A stretch of DNA of 64,000 nucleotides, from NCBI RefSeq assembly GCF_001275385.1, contig NZ_LGIW01000012.1:62001-126000 (forward strand), in the 5' to 3' direction. The position numbers were made by a program, and so were the translations under genes. Positions 45,908 to 54,960 of the stretch are shown one piece after another. Position 1 is the first letter of the stretch, and every line of letters starts with the position of its first letter. The notes under the pieces were generated by a model that was not told the origin of the DNA, searched no databases, and was given only the letters and a program-made list of their open reading frames with translations. This DNA is from Exiguobacterium sp. BMC-KP (GTDB lineage Bacteria; Bacillota; Bacilli; Exiguobacteriales; Exiguobacteriaceae).

Positions 45908-46927
45908 ATGAAACGATGGGGAGTCGGTTGTCTAATCGTTTTGCTTTATGGATTCTTTGTCTGGATGACACCTTCAGATAGTTTCGCGGAAGATCGTGTT
46001 AATTTTTCGGTCGAAGCGGTTCCGAATGCGTATCAGGTCGATTCCGGTGTGACCTATTTCGATTTAAGGATGACAGCGCAACAAAAGACGAATCTTCAAG
46101 TTCGAATCTATAATCATGGACCCGCTGATCATACGTTTTTAACTTCAATCCGAAATGCTACAACGAATAATAACGGTTTGATCGTCTATGATCAGAAAAA
46201 ATCCGTTCCATTAGCATCGACTTCGTTGACGGATCTCATTAAGCCGAATACGCAATCAACATTCATTAAAGGCGGAGAATCGAAAATCGTTTCTTTACCA
46301 CTTGAAGTGTCAAATGAGTTGGATGGGACATTGCTTGCCGGTATTCGGATTGAGAGCAAGCCGGAAGGTGAAACGACCAACGACAATACAATCGGCATTC
46401 AAAATCGTCATTCCTACGTCATTGGATTAAAAGTTCGTTCTTCAATCAAAGAGACTGCACCCGTCATCACATATGAGGGAGTGCAGGCAAAGTCCTCTTT
46501 TTCAAGACCTACTGTTTTCGTTAAATTAGCGAATCAAGCACCGACCATTAGTAAAACGATGAAATTCGAAGCAATCGTCACGAAAGGAAAAAAAGTCGTG
46601 GTTCGAAAACAAATGGACGTTCGATTCGCACCATCGATTTATATGAAAACACCGATTGAAACGACAGGAATCCTAGAACCTGGCACGTATCATATTAGTA
46701 TCCGCGTTGAAGGAGAAGAAAAGACATGGAAGTGGAAAGATAGCTTTAAAGTTACAAAGCGTCAAGCGAATCAGATGAAAGAACAGATACCCGATCGAGA
46801 TATCGAAGAAAATTCTAATTCATTCGTCGGAGAATGGTCGAAGGAACTCATGATTGCATCGACCTTAATCATCTTCCTATTAATCGGTTATATCTATCGT
46901 TTGAAAAAACAGCAACGCCAAGCATGA
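45908..46927 (+). CDS. WxL-interacting protein (DUF916/DUF3324)
   Basis: A 339-residue surface protein. It has a signal peptide (to about SFAED), a DUF916 domain (about 30-155, beginning NFSVEAVPNAYQVDSGVTYFDL), a DUF3324 domain (about 165-275, SYVIGLKVRSS to WKWKDSF), and a C-terminal membrane helix (LMIASTLIIFLLIGYIYRL) with a basic tail. In the known WxL systems these domains bind peptidoglycan and host or matrix proteins. It lies 22 bases after the second WxL gene and completes the standard three-part locus. Confidence 0.9.
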   Translation: MKRWGVGCLIVLLYGFFVWMTPSDSFAEDRVNFSVEAVPNAYQVDSGVTYFDLRMTAQQKTNLQVRIYNHGPADHTFLTSIRNATTNNNGLIVYDQKKSVPLASTSLTDLIKPNTQSTFIKGGESKIVSLPLEVSNELDGTLLAGIRIESKPEGETTNDNTIGIQNRHSYVIGLKVRSSIKETAPVITYEGVQAKSSFSRPTVFVKLANQAPTISKTMKFEAIVTKGKKVVVRKQMDVRFAPSIYMKTPIETTGILEPGTYHISIRVEGEEKTWKWKDSFKVTKRQANQMKEQIPDRDIEENSNSFVGEWSKELMIASTLIIFLLIGYIYRLKKQQRQA

Positions 46928-46963
46928 AAAAAGCAGATTCTCAGAGCTGAGAATCTGCTTTTT
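46927..46963. terminator. Terminator of the WxL operon
   Basis: AAAAGCAGATTCTCAG and CTGAGAATCTGCTTTT form a 16-bp stem around AG. It also suits pepT on the other strand. Confidence 0.92.
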
Positions 46964-46965
46964 GA

Positions 46966-48201
46966 TTAGCGTGAGGTTTGTTCGAAACCTTTAGCAATGG
47001 CGATGATGACTTGCGTCGCTTTCACCATGTTATCAACGGAGATAAATTCGAACTTACCGTGGTAGTTCTCGCCACCAGTGAAGATGTTGGGCGTCGGAAG
47101 ACCCATGTAAGAAAGTTGTGATCCATCCGTTCCACCACGTATTGGTTTGATGATTGGCTCGATATCAAGAGATTCCATCGCTGCATGAGCGATATCGACG
47201 ATTTGCATATGAGGCTCGATTTTTTCACGCATGTTGTAGTACTGATCATGTAAGTCAATTTCAACACTACCAGCACCATATTTTTTATTCCATTCCTCAA
47301 CGAGTGCAGACAAGAAGTGTTTGCGCCCTTCGAATGCTTCACGATCAAAATCACGAATAATGTAGTTGAGCGTTGTCTTTTCAACAGAACCGTCAAACGA
47401 AATCAGATGGAAGAATCCTTCGAAACCGTCCGTGAATTCAGGAGACTCCTCTCCAGGCAGACGATCGTGGAACGCCATCGCATGCTTCTGCGAATTGACC
47501 ATCTTATCTTTCGCTGTTCCCGGATGAACATTCGTTCCGTGGAAGACGATTTTAGCAGCCGCTGCATTAAAACTTTCGTATTCCAGTTCTCCAAGTGGTC
47601 CCCCATCAACCGTATAGGCGTACGTTGCATCGAAGGCTTCGACGTTGAAATGATGTGGTCCGCGACCAATCTCTTCGTCTGGTGTGAAGGCAACACGAAT
47701 ACGACCGTGCTTGATTTCTGGATGTGTGATTAGATAGTGCATCGCTGTCATGATTTCTGCGATACCGGCTTTATTATCGGCACCGAGTAATGTCGTCCCA
47801 TCTGTCGTCATCAACGTATGACCAACATAGTTGCCTAATGCTGGGAAATCAGTTGGTGATAGAATCACGGATGGTACTTCACTTAACGTGATCGGATTTC
47901 CGTCATATGATTCGACAAGTTGCGGACGGACATTCGTGCCTGTGAAGTCCGTTGCCGTATCGAGGTGAGCGAGGAAACCGATTGTTGGGATGTCTGCGTC
48001 TGTGTTGGCAGCTAATGTTGCCATGACATAACCATTGTCATCGACAGTTATTTCTTCCATGCCAATTGTTTTTAATTCCTCTACGAGCAATCGAGCCAGT
48101 GTCCATTGTCCTTCAGTCGTTGGAACTGTCGTACTTTCATAGTTCGACTGTGTATCGACTTTCACGTATGTAGTAAGACGATCAATCAATTCTTGTTTCA
48201 A
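46966..48201 (-). CDS. pepT: Peptidase T (tripeptide aminopeptidase)
   Basis: A 411-residue di-zinc aminopeptidase of the M20B family that cuts the N-terminal residue off tripeptides. Metal ligands and catalytic residues are in [49 protein letters not shown] and [11 protein letters not shown] place the start at TTG (48201), giving [19 protein letters not shown], which lines up with known PepT N-termini and has AGAAGGG upstream. An ATG at 48225 has no ribosome binding site. It is a single gene, divergent from the quinone reductase gene. Confidence 0.93.
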   Translation of the reverse strand: MKQELIDRLTTYVKVDTQSNYESTTVPTTEGQWTLARLLVEELKTIGMEEITVDDNGYVMATLAANTDADIPTIGFLAHLDTATDFTGTNVRPQLVESYDGNPITLSEVPSVILSPTDFPALGNYVGHTLMTTDGTTLLGADNKAGIAEIMTAMHYLITHPEIKHGRIRVAFTPDEEIGRGPHHFNVEAFDATYAYTVDGGPLGELEYESFNAAAAKIVFHGTNVHPGTAKDKMVNSQKHAMAFHDRLPGEESPEFTDGFEGFFHLISFDGSVEKTTLNYIIRDFDREAFEGRKHFLSALVEEWNKKYGAGSVEIDLHDQYYNMREKIEPHMQIVDIAHAAMESLDIEPIIKPIRGGTDGSQLSYMGLPTPNIFTGGENYHGKFEFISVDNMVKATQVIIAIAKGFEQTSR

Positions 48202-48309
48202 ATCAAAAACGTCCCTTCTCGTCATAAGATATATTCATCATAGCATGAAGACCTAATGTGAGAGAATTTTGAATCATGATAGACTAATAACGATAAGGGG
48301 GAATTTTTC

Positions 48310-49308
48310 ATGAGAGCATTCGTAGTCGATCAGTACGGAAAAGACGCATCACTTACAGAAAAAGACGTCACACCTGAAAAAGCGGGGAAGTACGAATTAC
48401 GCATTCAAGTCGAGGGATCGAGCATCAATCCACTTGATACGAAGATGTTCTTCGGACATGTGGCAGCGGCATCGACGACTGGAATTCTCCAGGGCGATGT
48501 AACGGGGAGAGTCATTGAAATCGGCGAGGGTGTGACGTCTTTTTCTATCGGCGATCGTATCGTCGCATTCGGTGGTGGACTTGGAACACGTGCCGGTGCG
48601 TTGGCAGAGGAAATGCTTGTGCCTGAACAGATGGCAGTCTTGCGGCCGGAAGGAGTCTCGGCTGAAGTTGCTGGGTGTTTACCGGTGATCGGGTTGACGG
48701 CGATGGAGATTTTAAAGGAGCGAATCGCGATTCAACCTGGTATCCGTATATATGTAGCAGGAGGAACAGGTGGGGTAGGACATCTGACCGTTCAACTCGC
48801 TCGTCATTATGGATGTGACGTCACAGCAAGTGCCTCTTCTGACGAGAAGGCAGCTTGGCTAGAAGCGAAAGGAATTCGCGTTCACCGGTACAAGGAAGAA
48901 TCAGCTGAAGCGTTGATCAAACGACTGAATCTCGACGGATTTGATGTCATCATTGATACAGTCGGTGGCGATCATTTGCAAGAATCGTTCATACTCGCAA
49001 AAGAGCGTGGACGCATCGTTTCAATCGCAACACGGACAACGCAAGATTTAACGATGATGCATAGTAAAGCCTTATCACTTGAAGCTGTGTTCGTTGCGCT
49101 TCCGTTACTCAAAGGAAAAACGGATGAGATGAAGCAACAGCAAAAGCATCTAGCAGAACTTGTACAATTAGTAGAAGAAAGTATAATCGAGATTCGGATT
49201 GAAGAGCAGATTCCTTATGAGCATGATGCGTTAAATGATCTCTATCAACGATTTGATCAGACATCACATTTTGGTAAAGTAAGTGTGCATTCAAGTCTTA
49301 AAAAATGA
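48310..49308 (+). CDS. Zinc-free MDR oxidoreductase (quinone reductase type)
   Basis: A 332-residue medium-chain reductase. NADPH binding is shown by IYVAGGTGGVGHLTVQLA (about 155-172), and the N-terminal catalytic domain has SSINPLDTKMFFGH and LQGDVTGRVIEIGEGV. The zinc ligands of alcohol dehydrogenases are absent, so it fits NADPH:quinone reductases and related enoyl reductases. ATAAGGGGG precedes the start. It would reduce quinones or reactive carbonyls, in keeping with the other redox genes, but the substrate is not known. Confidence 0.85.
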   Translation: MRAFVVDQYGKDASLTEKDVTPEKAGKYELRIQVEGSSINPLDTKMFFGHVAAASTTGILQGDVTGRVIEIGEGVTSFSIGDRIVAFGGGLGTRAGALAEEMLVPEQMAVLRPEGVSAEVAGCLPVIGLTAMEILKERIAIQPGIRIYVAGGTGGVGHLTVQLARHYGCDVTASASSDEKAAWLEAKGIRVHRYKEESAEALIKRLNLDGFDVIIDTVGGDHLQESFILAKERGRIVSIATRTTQDLTMMHSKALSLEAVFVALPLLKGKTDEMKQQQKHLAELVQLVEESIIEIRIEEQIPYEHDALNDLYQRFDQTSHFGKVSVHSSLKK

Positions 49309-49342
49309 TTCTCCATTTATTTTACATTTCCTGTTAAAAAAA

Positions 49343-49382
49343 TAAAAAATCCGCTACTGAAATTTTCGGTAGCGGATTTTTT
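49343..49382. terminator. Bidirectional terminator
   Basis: ATCCGCTACTGAAA and TTTTCGGTAGCGGAT pair with long A- and T-runs outside, ending both the quinone reductase and the methyltransferase transcripts. Confidence 0.9.
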
Positions 49383-49392
49383 AGATAACACG

Positions 49393-50577
49393 TCATTTAC
49401 GGCGAACAAGAATACTTTTTGGAGCGAGTTGCGGCATGGAAGGAGGAATCGGGAAATCTTTCTGCTCCGGTTGCTCCCAAACAACCTCGAATTTTTGGCG
49501 CAATTTGTTGAAGGCCTGCTCTACAGCTTTTTTCAATTGTGAAGCATCAAGAGCAGGACTGTCTGTCGTAATCGCAAGGAGTCCTCCGCGATTCGTCAAA
49601 TGAATAACTTTTTGGATCCAAAGGGAAAGATCCTGCTCCGTTCGAAACTGACGCGTCCGTGTATTGACTTGTACGGGCGGATGGAACAAGACGACGTCAA
49701 AACGAGTCTTTTTATCTGCTTGTTCGATATAGTCGAACGCATCTTGGATTAAAATTGTTTGTTTTTCAGGAGTAAAACTGTTCAACGCAAGATTATCTAT
49801 TGTCTTATTTCGACTACGTGTCGAGAAATCAACACTTGTTGTTTGAGAGGCTTCACCCTGAAGTGCAGCTACTGTCAAAGTTCCTGTATCAGAAAAGAGA
49901 TTCAGTACGTTCTTTTCTTTCACTGAATCCATCAGAACTTTACGGAGTTCACGTTGCGCGATATCGAAGCCTGTCCGCATGCCTGCGTCAAGATCATATG
50001 CATATCGTGCCTCAAGTTCCTGCAGCATTTCTGGAAAATCACCACGTTCCCCTACTAAAAAATCGTCGCCTTTGACGGGTTGGAGATCGATGAGAAAATC
50101 GCGTTTTTCATAAATACTCTTATAGTGAACAAGCGATTCAAACGCCTCAAGAATCATTGGACGAAATGTATAGATTCCCTCATTTTCGAATGTGATGAGG
50201 TAATGATGGTCATAACAATCAATCGACAGTCCACCGATACCATCACCTGCACCATTAAAGATACGGAAAGCTTCGGACTCTTCTTCAAAAAAATCGTTTC
50301 TTTTGTCTAGAGCTTGTTCAAAAAGCTGTTTGAAGAAAGCAACATCAATCGTGTCCTGTTCATCCATCGAGAGTGTCCAACCAACACCTTTTTCTTGCTT
50401 GCCAAAATAGCCAGTCGCGAGGTATTCTTTATGTTCTGTCATCAGATGAAGCAGTCCGCCTGCATCTTTGACATGTTGCAAGGACTCGAACATTTCCTTG
50501 CGTAACGCGGGATAACCGCTTTGAATCGTTTCAATCCATTCGGGTTTGACGACGATGGGATAGAGTTCACGGGACAT
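49393..50577 (-). CDS. RlmI-like 23S rRNA methyltransferase
   Basis: A 394-residue enzyme: an N-terminal PUA domain (VVKPEWIETIQSGYPALRKEM), a linker with FRIFNGAGDGIGGLSIDCY, and a SAM-dependent domain with VLNLFSDTGTLTVAALQGEA and TTSVDFSTRSRNKTIDNLALN. This is the layout of RlmI/YwbD-type rRNA cytosine methyltransferases. The usual DPP catalytic loop reads FHPPVQ here, so activity may differ. The promoter at 50615-50620 is bracketed by three perfect DnaA boxes. Confidence 0.85.
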   Translation of the reverse strand: MSRELYPIVVKPEWIETIQSGYPALRKEMFESLQHVKDAGGLLHLMTEHKEYLATGYFGKQEKGVGWTLSMDEQDTIDVAFFKQLFEQALDKRNDFFEEESEAFRIFNGAGDGIGGLSIDCYDHHYLITFENEGIYTFRPMILEAFESLVHYKSIYEKRDFLIDLQPVKGDDFLVGERGDFPEMLQELEARYAYDLDAGMRTGFDIAQRELRKVLMDSVKEKNVLNLFSDTGTLTVAALQGEASQTTSVDFSTRSRNKTIDNLALNSFTPEKQTILIQDAFDYIEQADKKTRFDVVLFHPPVQVNTRTRQFRTEQDLSLWIQKVIHLTNRGGLLAITTDSPALDASQLKKAVEQAFNKLRQKFEVVWEQPEQKDFPIPPSMPQLAPKSILVRRK

Positions 50578-50597
50578 CTAATTTCCTCATTTCTACT

Positions 50598-50650
50598 TGT
50601 GGATAAGTGCCATTAGTATACCATAAATGGGGTTATCCACATGTGGATAA
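50598..50650 (-). promoter_or_regulatory. DnaA-box cluster around the rlmI-like promoter
   Basis: Three perfect 9-mers TTATCCACA: minus strand at 50598-50606, plus at 50633-50641 and minus at 50642-50650. The last two abut as a perfect 18-bp palindrome. Between them on the minus strand is the extended -10 TGGTATACT (50615-50623). The palindrome lies at the -35 region and the single box near the transcription start. Confidence 0.75.
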
Positions 50651-50660
50651 CTAGATATAA

Positions 50661-50702
50661 AATAAAACCGCTATCCCTTGTATGAGTCAAAGGAATAACG
50701 GT
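50661..50702 (-). terminator. Minus-strand terminator beyond the NUDIX gene
   Basis: Read on the minus strand, ACCGTTATTCCTTTG pairs with CAAGGGATAGCGGT (G-U pairs) and then TTTTATTTTAT. On the plus strand the same arms mismatch, so it acts on minus-strand RNA, that is, on the helicase transcript running antisense through the NUDIX gene. Confidence 0.65.
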
Positions 50703-50756
50703 TTTTGTTATGATAAGCAAAGATCATAAAACTTATAATAACTTGGAGTGAAAAAA

Positions 50757-51161
50757 ATGAAAAAACATGTTCAAGTTGTGGGAGCGGTTATTCGCAACCA
50801 TCGTAATGAAATTTTATGCGCACTTCGTAGTAGCAAGATGTCATTACCAAACTTATGGGAGTTTCCTGGTGGGAAAATTGAGTTACATGAAACGCCATCA
50901 CAGTCTTTAATTCGCGAGATCAATGAAGAGTTAAAATGTAATATTAAGGTTAAACACCCCGTAGAAAAAACGACTTATGAGTACGATGCTATTATTGTTA
51001 CGCTTCATACGTTTGAAGCTGAAATCGTAACAGGAGAACCGATTGCTGTAGAACATGCAGAGCTTCGCTGGGTGTCTGTTTCAGACCTTGATCAGCTTGA
51101 ATGGGCTCCTGCCGATATTCCTGCAGTTGAGTACATTAAGAAAGAGTTTGCCACTCCTTAA
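50757..51161 (+). CDS. MutT-like NUDIX hydrolase of the helicase module
   Basis: A 134-residue hydrolase whose Nudix box begins GGKIELHETPSQSLIREINE and ends with EL (about 36-57), in the MutT/CTP-pyrophosphohydrolase style; it resembles (deoxy)nucleoside triphosphate pyrophosphohydrolases. The start at 50757 has TTGGAGTG upstream. Its 3' end overlaps the 3' end of the minus-strand helicase gene by 26 bases. The base composition is AT-richer than in neighbours, like that of the helicase. Function within the pair is unknown; nucleotide clean-up or removal of a modified nucleotide are both possible. Confidence 0.85.
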   Translation: MKKHVQVVGAVIRNHRNEILCALRSSKMSLPNLWEFPGGKIELHETPSQSLIREINEELKCNIKVKHPVEKTTYEYDAIIVTLHTFEAEIVTGEPIAVEHAELRWVSVSDLDQLEWAPADIPAVEYIKKEFATP

Positions 51162-54100
51162 ACAGTTCAATTGATAGTGGAGAATGAAGTGACCAAGTCA
51201 CACTAATCGGTTTAGAGCCTGTACTTTGAAGATGCTTTAACTGGCCAAAGTATGTGAACGGTAGCGTTTTTCCTTGTTCTTTATCTGCTTTACGCATAAA
51301 CAAATGAATACGAATTCCTTCGCTCTCATGGTTTTGATATAAAGTACCGGCTTTACCTGTAGCAGTTGCATTACTTTGAGACTGCCAATGGAAACGATAT
51401 TGATCTAAGAAATAATCGTTATATTTTAGTTGCTCATTAATGGCTTCATCTTTGTGTAAATTCACAAATAAAATGTAGTCGTCACCAGCTTGAGCTACGC
51501 CTTCACGCCAAGAACCTTCCTGACTTGGTGAACAGAGAAGGCGTTGGATAATAGAACGATTGTATGTTTGATGTAATAGAAACGCCTGGTCTTCGATCAA
51601 CCAATTAATTCGATCTGGTAGTTGATGAAATGCAAGTAGACCTGCTTGGATTAAATGCATCATATATGAACGTAATTCAGTTGATTGTTGAAGTGCTTGG
51701 ACGACTGTATTTGAAAAGCGATAGCGCTCTTCTGATACAGCATCTAGCAATTGAATACGATCATTTTTAAACGCAGTAGACCAGCGTTCAAAAAGATGAT
51801 GAATAATAGGTCGCTTTAAAAAAGAGCGATTCGTCGATAAGGCGAATTCTTTGAAAACTTCTTGTTCAATATCTTGTACTGAAGCAGAAGGATGATTTAG
51901 TAAATGTTTTAAAATCAATAAACTGAAGGGCTCACGAATTGGGAATAGTCCTTCGAGCTGTTCAACAATTTTGCGTGTAGTATCATCTTGTAATAAACGT
52001 AATTCTTCCTTGGTAGCATGTTTTTCAAGTTGTTTAAGACGTAATGTACTTCTCCATTGCTGAACAATACTTTCAATAGCTGGTGCGTCTTTATGCGTAA
52101 CTAAATCATTTAAACTTGGAGGATTTCCGATCATGCGTGTCAGTCTTTGATAACTTTCACGGAGCTGTTTGCTAGCTGAAAACTCTATTTTTTTCATTTG
52201 TTCAATAATAAATCTTTCTGTAATTGAATCTAGAATGGCTAAAGACCCTTCCGGTAAAATCGGAAAATGCTGTTTTACAGCAGTAGCAATTTTATAACGA
52301 TCAATAGAATGAAACGATTGTTGACCAGACAACACAAGTGGTGCAACAAAAGCCTTTTGACTATTTCCGATAAAATCTAAAATCGTAACAAATTCTTTTG
52401 AGCTATGTTTACGTAAGCCTCTCCCCAATTGTTGAATAAAAATAGTAGGAGACTCCGTTGGACGTAAAAATAGCATTAGATTGACTTTTGGAATATCAAT
52501 TCCTTCGTTAAACAAGTCAACTGTAAAAATATATTGCAGTGGATCTTGATCGTCCTCTAGTCGGCGAATGGCCTCTTCGCGTTCATCTTCGGACTGTTTA
52601 CTTGTAACAGCCATTGCTTCAATCTGATGTCGTTTAAATTCTTGCTCCATAAATTCTGCATGATTGATATTGACGCAGAATCCTAAACCAACAGCTTGAT
52701 TACCACTGAATCCAAATTTACGAATCATTTCAATAATATAATCTGTTCGTGTTGATCGTTCGAGTGCAACAACAAGATCTTGTTCTACATAAAAGCCGTT
52801 TTGTTGAGGAATAAGAGAATAATCAATCGATTCATCATCTTGAATCCCAAAATAATGGAATGGTGAAAGTAAATCTTGTGCTAAAGCATCATACAGACGT
52901 ACTTCGTAAGCAACATTATAGTCAACAAGCTGGAAGATATTTTGACCATCCATTCGTTCTGGTGTTGCCGTTACGCCAAGCAAAAATTGAGGTGTAAAAT
53001 AGTTAAGAATGTTTTGGTAAGAAGAAGATGAAGCGTGATGGAATTCATCAATAATGATGTAGTCAAACGTATCCTGTAAAAATTGATTAAGATGAACCTC
53101 TTTTGAAAGTGTTTGAACCGTAGCGAAGGTAAATTGTGCATCTTGAATTTGTTGTGATCCTGAATATCTACCAAATGTATAACTTTCATTTGAAAAAACT
53201 TGCCTAAATGTATGCTCAGCTTGTGATAGTAACTTTCCACGATGTGCAACAAATAATACCTTTTTAGCCTGAGCTTGACGTACATCAAATGCTGCTAAGT
53301 ACGTTTTCCCCGTTCCTGTTGCCGCAATGACCATTGCTTTTGTTTCTTTTCGCTCACGCAAACGATCCAGTTCTTCTAAAGCCGGAATCTGCATGAGGTT
53401 TGGTTCAATAACGGTGTAATCGACAGCGGTTTCGGCAATTTTATCGCGGATAGAAAATGATTTTATAGGTGGTGTTTCTCGTTGGTACCGTTCGTATTGA
53501 AGTAATAATTCTTCTGTACATATAGTAGCTTCGTGGCTATTCCAAAGCTGTTCAAACAAGCTTTTCGCTTGAGTGACTAATGTTGTGACGGGTGTAGAAG
53601 GTATACGAATATTCCATTCCAGACCGTGTGTTAAAGCCGACTTTGATAAATTAGAGGACCCAACAATAGCACTATCCAACTGATCAGGACGAGAAAATAA
53701 ATAGGCTTTCGGATGGAACGCATGATTTTTTTTAATCGGTTCATAAATTTTTACTTCGATATTACTGAATTCCATCAACTGTCGGATAGCCTTCGCTTCT
53801 GTAATATTCATATAAAATGAAGTCAAAATGCGGATTGGTTTATTTTGAGCTTCTGCTTCTTTTAAGGCTGGGATAAGCGTCTGGATTCCAGAATGTCGTG
53901 TAAAACTCACCATCCAATCAGCAGCAGATGCTGTCCATAATTCTTGATTAATATGATGCAATAACTGTTCTTGTTCAAGTTGGCCAGGAGCAATGAGTTC
54001 CCAAGCACGCAAAGAATTTTTATATTGTGTAGGTAAAGCATGTGTTGTGCTAGTAGTGAGTTCACGATGAAGCGGCGAGTCGATCGGAGGTTGATTTAAA

Positions 54101-54300
54101 TGCAGGAGCCATTCATTGACCGTTTCAACCATTTGATCAGATTTATCTTGTTTTTGTAAATGGTCTAAAGATTGATATAGTACTTGATTAAGATGCGTAA
54201 GCAATTCTGTTGTATAGTCATGTGCTGGTACAGAGACACTTGTGGTATCGGATTGTGAGTTAGTTTCAGTTGAAGAACGTAGTGTTTCATAATAAGACAT
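51136..54300 (-). CDS. PLD-like/DEAD-like helicase/DUF3427 protein
   Basis: A 1054-residue multidomain protein. A phospholipase-D-like domain (about 115-260) has an HxK-type half motif HPKAYLFS (H196, K198) and GSSNLSKSAL (214-223). A superfamily 2 helicase follows with GTGKT (329-333), DEFHH (418-422), GVTATPER and QQLGRGLRK. The C-terminal third is DUF3427-like. PLD nucleases joined to helicases occur in restriction and defence enzymes. CGGAGGATAAC gives the start. The gene is AT-richer than its surroundings and is paired tail to tail with a NUDIX gene. Defence or DNA repair is inferred. Confidence 0.88.
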   Translation of the reverse strand: MSYYETLRSSTETNSQSDTTSVSVPAHDYTTELLTHLNQVLYQSLDHLQKQDKSDQMVETVNEWLLHLNQPPIDSPLHRELTTSTTHALPTQYKNSLRAWELIAPGQLEQEQLLHHINQELWTASAADWMVSFTRHSGIQTLIPALKEAEAQNKPIRILTSFYMNITEAKAIRQLMEFSNIEVKIYEPIKKNHAFHPKAYLFSRPDQLDSAIVGSSNLSKSALTHGLEWNIRIPSTPVTTLVTQAKSLFEQLWNSHEATICTEELLLQYERYQRETPPIKSFSIRDKIAETAVDYTVIEPNLMQIPALEELDRLRERKETKAMVIAATGTGKTYLAAFDVRQAQAKKVLFVAHRGKLLSQAEHTFRQVFSNESYTFGRYSGSQQIQDAQFTFATVQTLSKEVHLNQFLQDTFDYIIIDEFHHASSSSYQNILNYFTPQFLLGVTATPERMDGQNIFQLVDYNVAYEVRLYDALAQDLLSPFHYFGIQDDESIDYSLIPQQNGFYVEQDLVVALERSTRTDYIIEMIRKFGFSGNQAVGLGFCVNINHAEFMEQEFKRHQIEAMAVTSKQSEDEREEAIRRLEDDQDPLQYIFTVDLFNEGIDIPKVNLMLFLRPTESPTIFIQQLGRGLRKHSSKEFVTILDFIGNSQKAFVAPLVLSGQQSFHSIDRYKIATAVKQHFPILPEGSLAILDSITERFIIEQMKKIEFSASKQLRESYQRLTRMIGNPPSLNDLVTHKDAPAIESIVQQWRSTLRLKQLEKHATKEELRLLQDDTTRKIVEQLEGLFPIREPFSLLILKHLLNHPSASVQDIEQEVFKEFALSTNRSFLKRPIIHHLFERWSTAFKNDRIQLLDAVSEERYRFSNTVVQALQQSTELRSYMMHLIQAGLLAFHQLPDRINWLIEDQAFLLHQTYNRSIIQRLLCSPSQEGSWREGVAQAGDDYILFVNLHKDEAINEQLKYNDYFLDQYRFHWQSQSNATATGKAGTLYQNHESEGIRIHLFMRKADKEQGKTLPFTYFGQLKHLQSTGSKPISVTWSLHSPLSIELFKEWQTLS

Positions 54301-54380
54301 AGTTATCCTCCGAATGATAGTAAATGGTATTTATAATGAGTAATTCATCAATAATATACCAATAAATAGATAAATAAAGT

Positions 54381-54421
54381 AAAAAATCATCGTTTAACTA
54401 AAAAGTTAAACGATGATTTTT
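54381..54421. terminator. Terminator after the OsmC gene
   Basis: AAAATCATCGTTTAACT and AGTTAAACGATGATTTT form a 17-bp stem with A/T-runs on both sides. Confidence 0.9.
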
Positions 54422-54426
54422 GTTTG

Positions 54427-54876
54427 TTAATTTGTGATTCTCTCCACGACAGCCTCAAGCGATACTTTGACATTACCAGCTAGTGCCCGCGTAATCATAC
54501 ATGAGCCTTCTGCTTTTTCAGCAAGGCGTCGCGCCTTCTCCATATCACGATCTGACAGATCGGATGGTAATAAAAGTTTCGGACGATGAATGATCGCATC
54601 ATATGTGAAGACACCGTTCGTGACATCGACGATACCTTCAGATTCCATCGTTAACGAGACTTTAGGAATGTGACTACGCTCGAGCATCGCGGCAAGCGTG
54701 ATGATATAACACGTAGCAGCAGCCCCAAGTAACATTTCGTCTGGATTCGTGCCAACACCCGGACCATCCATGGCATCCGGAATTGAGATTTTTGTTTTTA
54801 ACTCACCCGTCTCGATCTGACCGACGTCATTACGATTACCCGGCCAGTCTGCGGTTAAATGAAAGTGGTGCTTCAT
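54427..54876 (-). CDS. OsmC-family peroxidase
   Basis: A 149-residue protein of the OsmC/Ohr superfamily, which reduces organic hydroperoxides with two cysteines. They are in LGAAATCYIITLAAMLE (about 66) and in EGSCMITRAL (about 127). The N-terminal DAMDGPGVGTNPDEMLLGA is typical of the OsmC side. GGAGGCGAT fixes the start at 54876; a nine-residue longer form has no site. No OhrR gene is adjacent. Confidence 0.88.
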   Translation of the reverse strand: MKHHFHLTADWPGNRNDVGQIETGELKTKISIPDAMDGPGVGTNPDEMLLGAAATCYIITLAAMLERSHIPKVSLTMESEGIVDVTNGVFTYDAIIHRPKLLLPSDLSDRDMEKARRLAEKAEGSCMITRALAGNVKVSLEAVVERITN

Positions 54877-54960
54877 GATCAATCGCCTCCATGCCTCCAT
54901 CATACGAAGTTCAGCAAGATTTTTCGCCTTTTCTGCTCATCTGCATGAGGAAGCAGCACG

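Noticed and set aside
50598-50650. Chromosomal replication origin
   Set aside because: Three DnaA boxes are present, but no dnaA, dnaN, recF, rpmH or rnpA gene and no AT-rich unwinding element are nearby. A DnaA-responsive promoter or titration site fits better.
50661-54300. Transposon or prophage carrying the NUDIX/helicase pair
   Set aside because: No transposase, integrase, terminal inverted repeats, target duplications or phage genes are visible. Only base composition suggests transfer.
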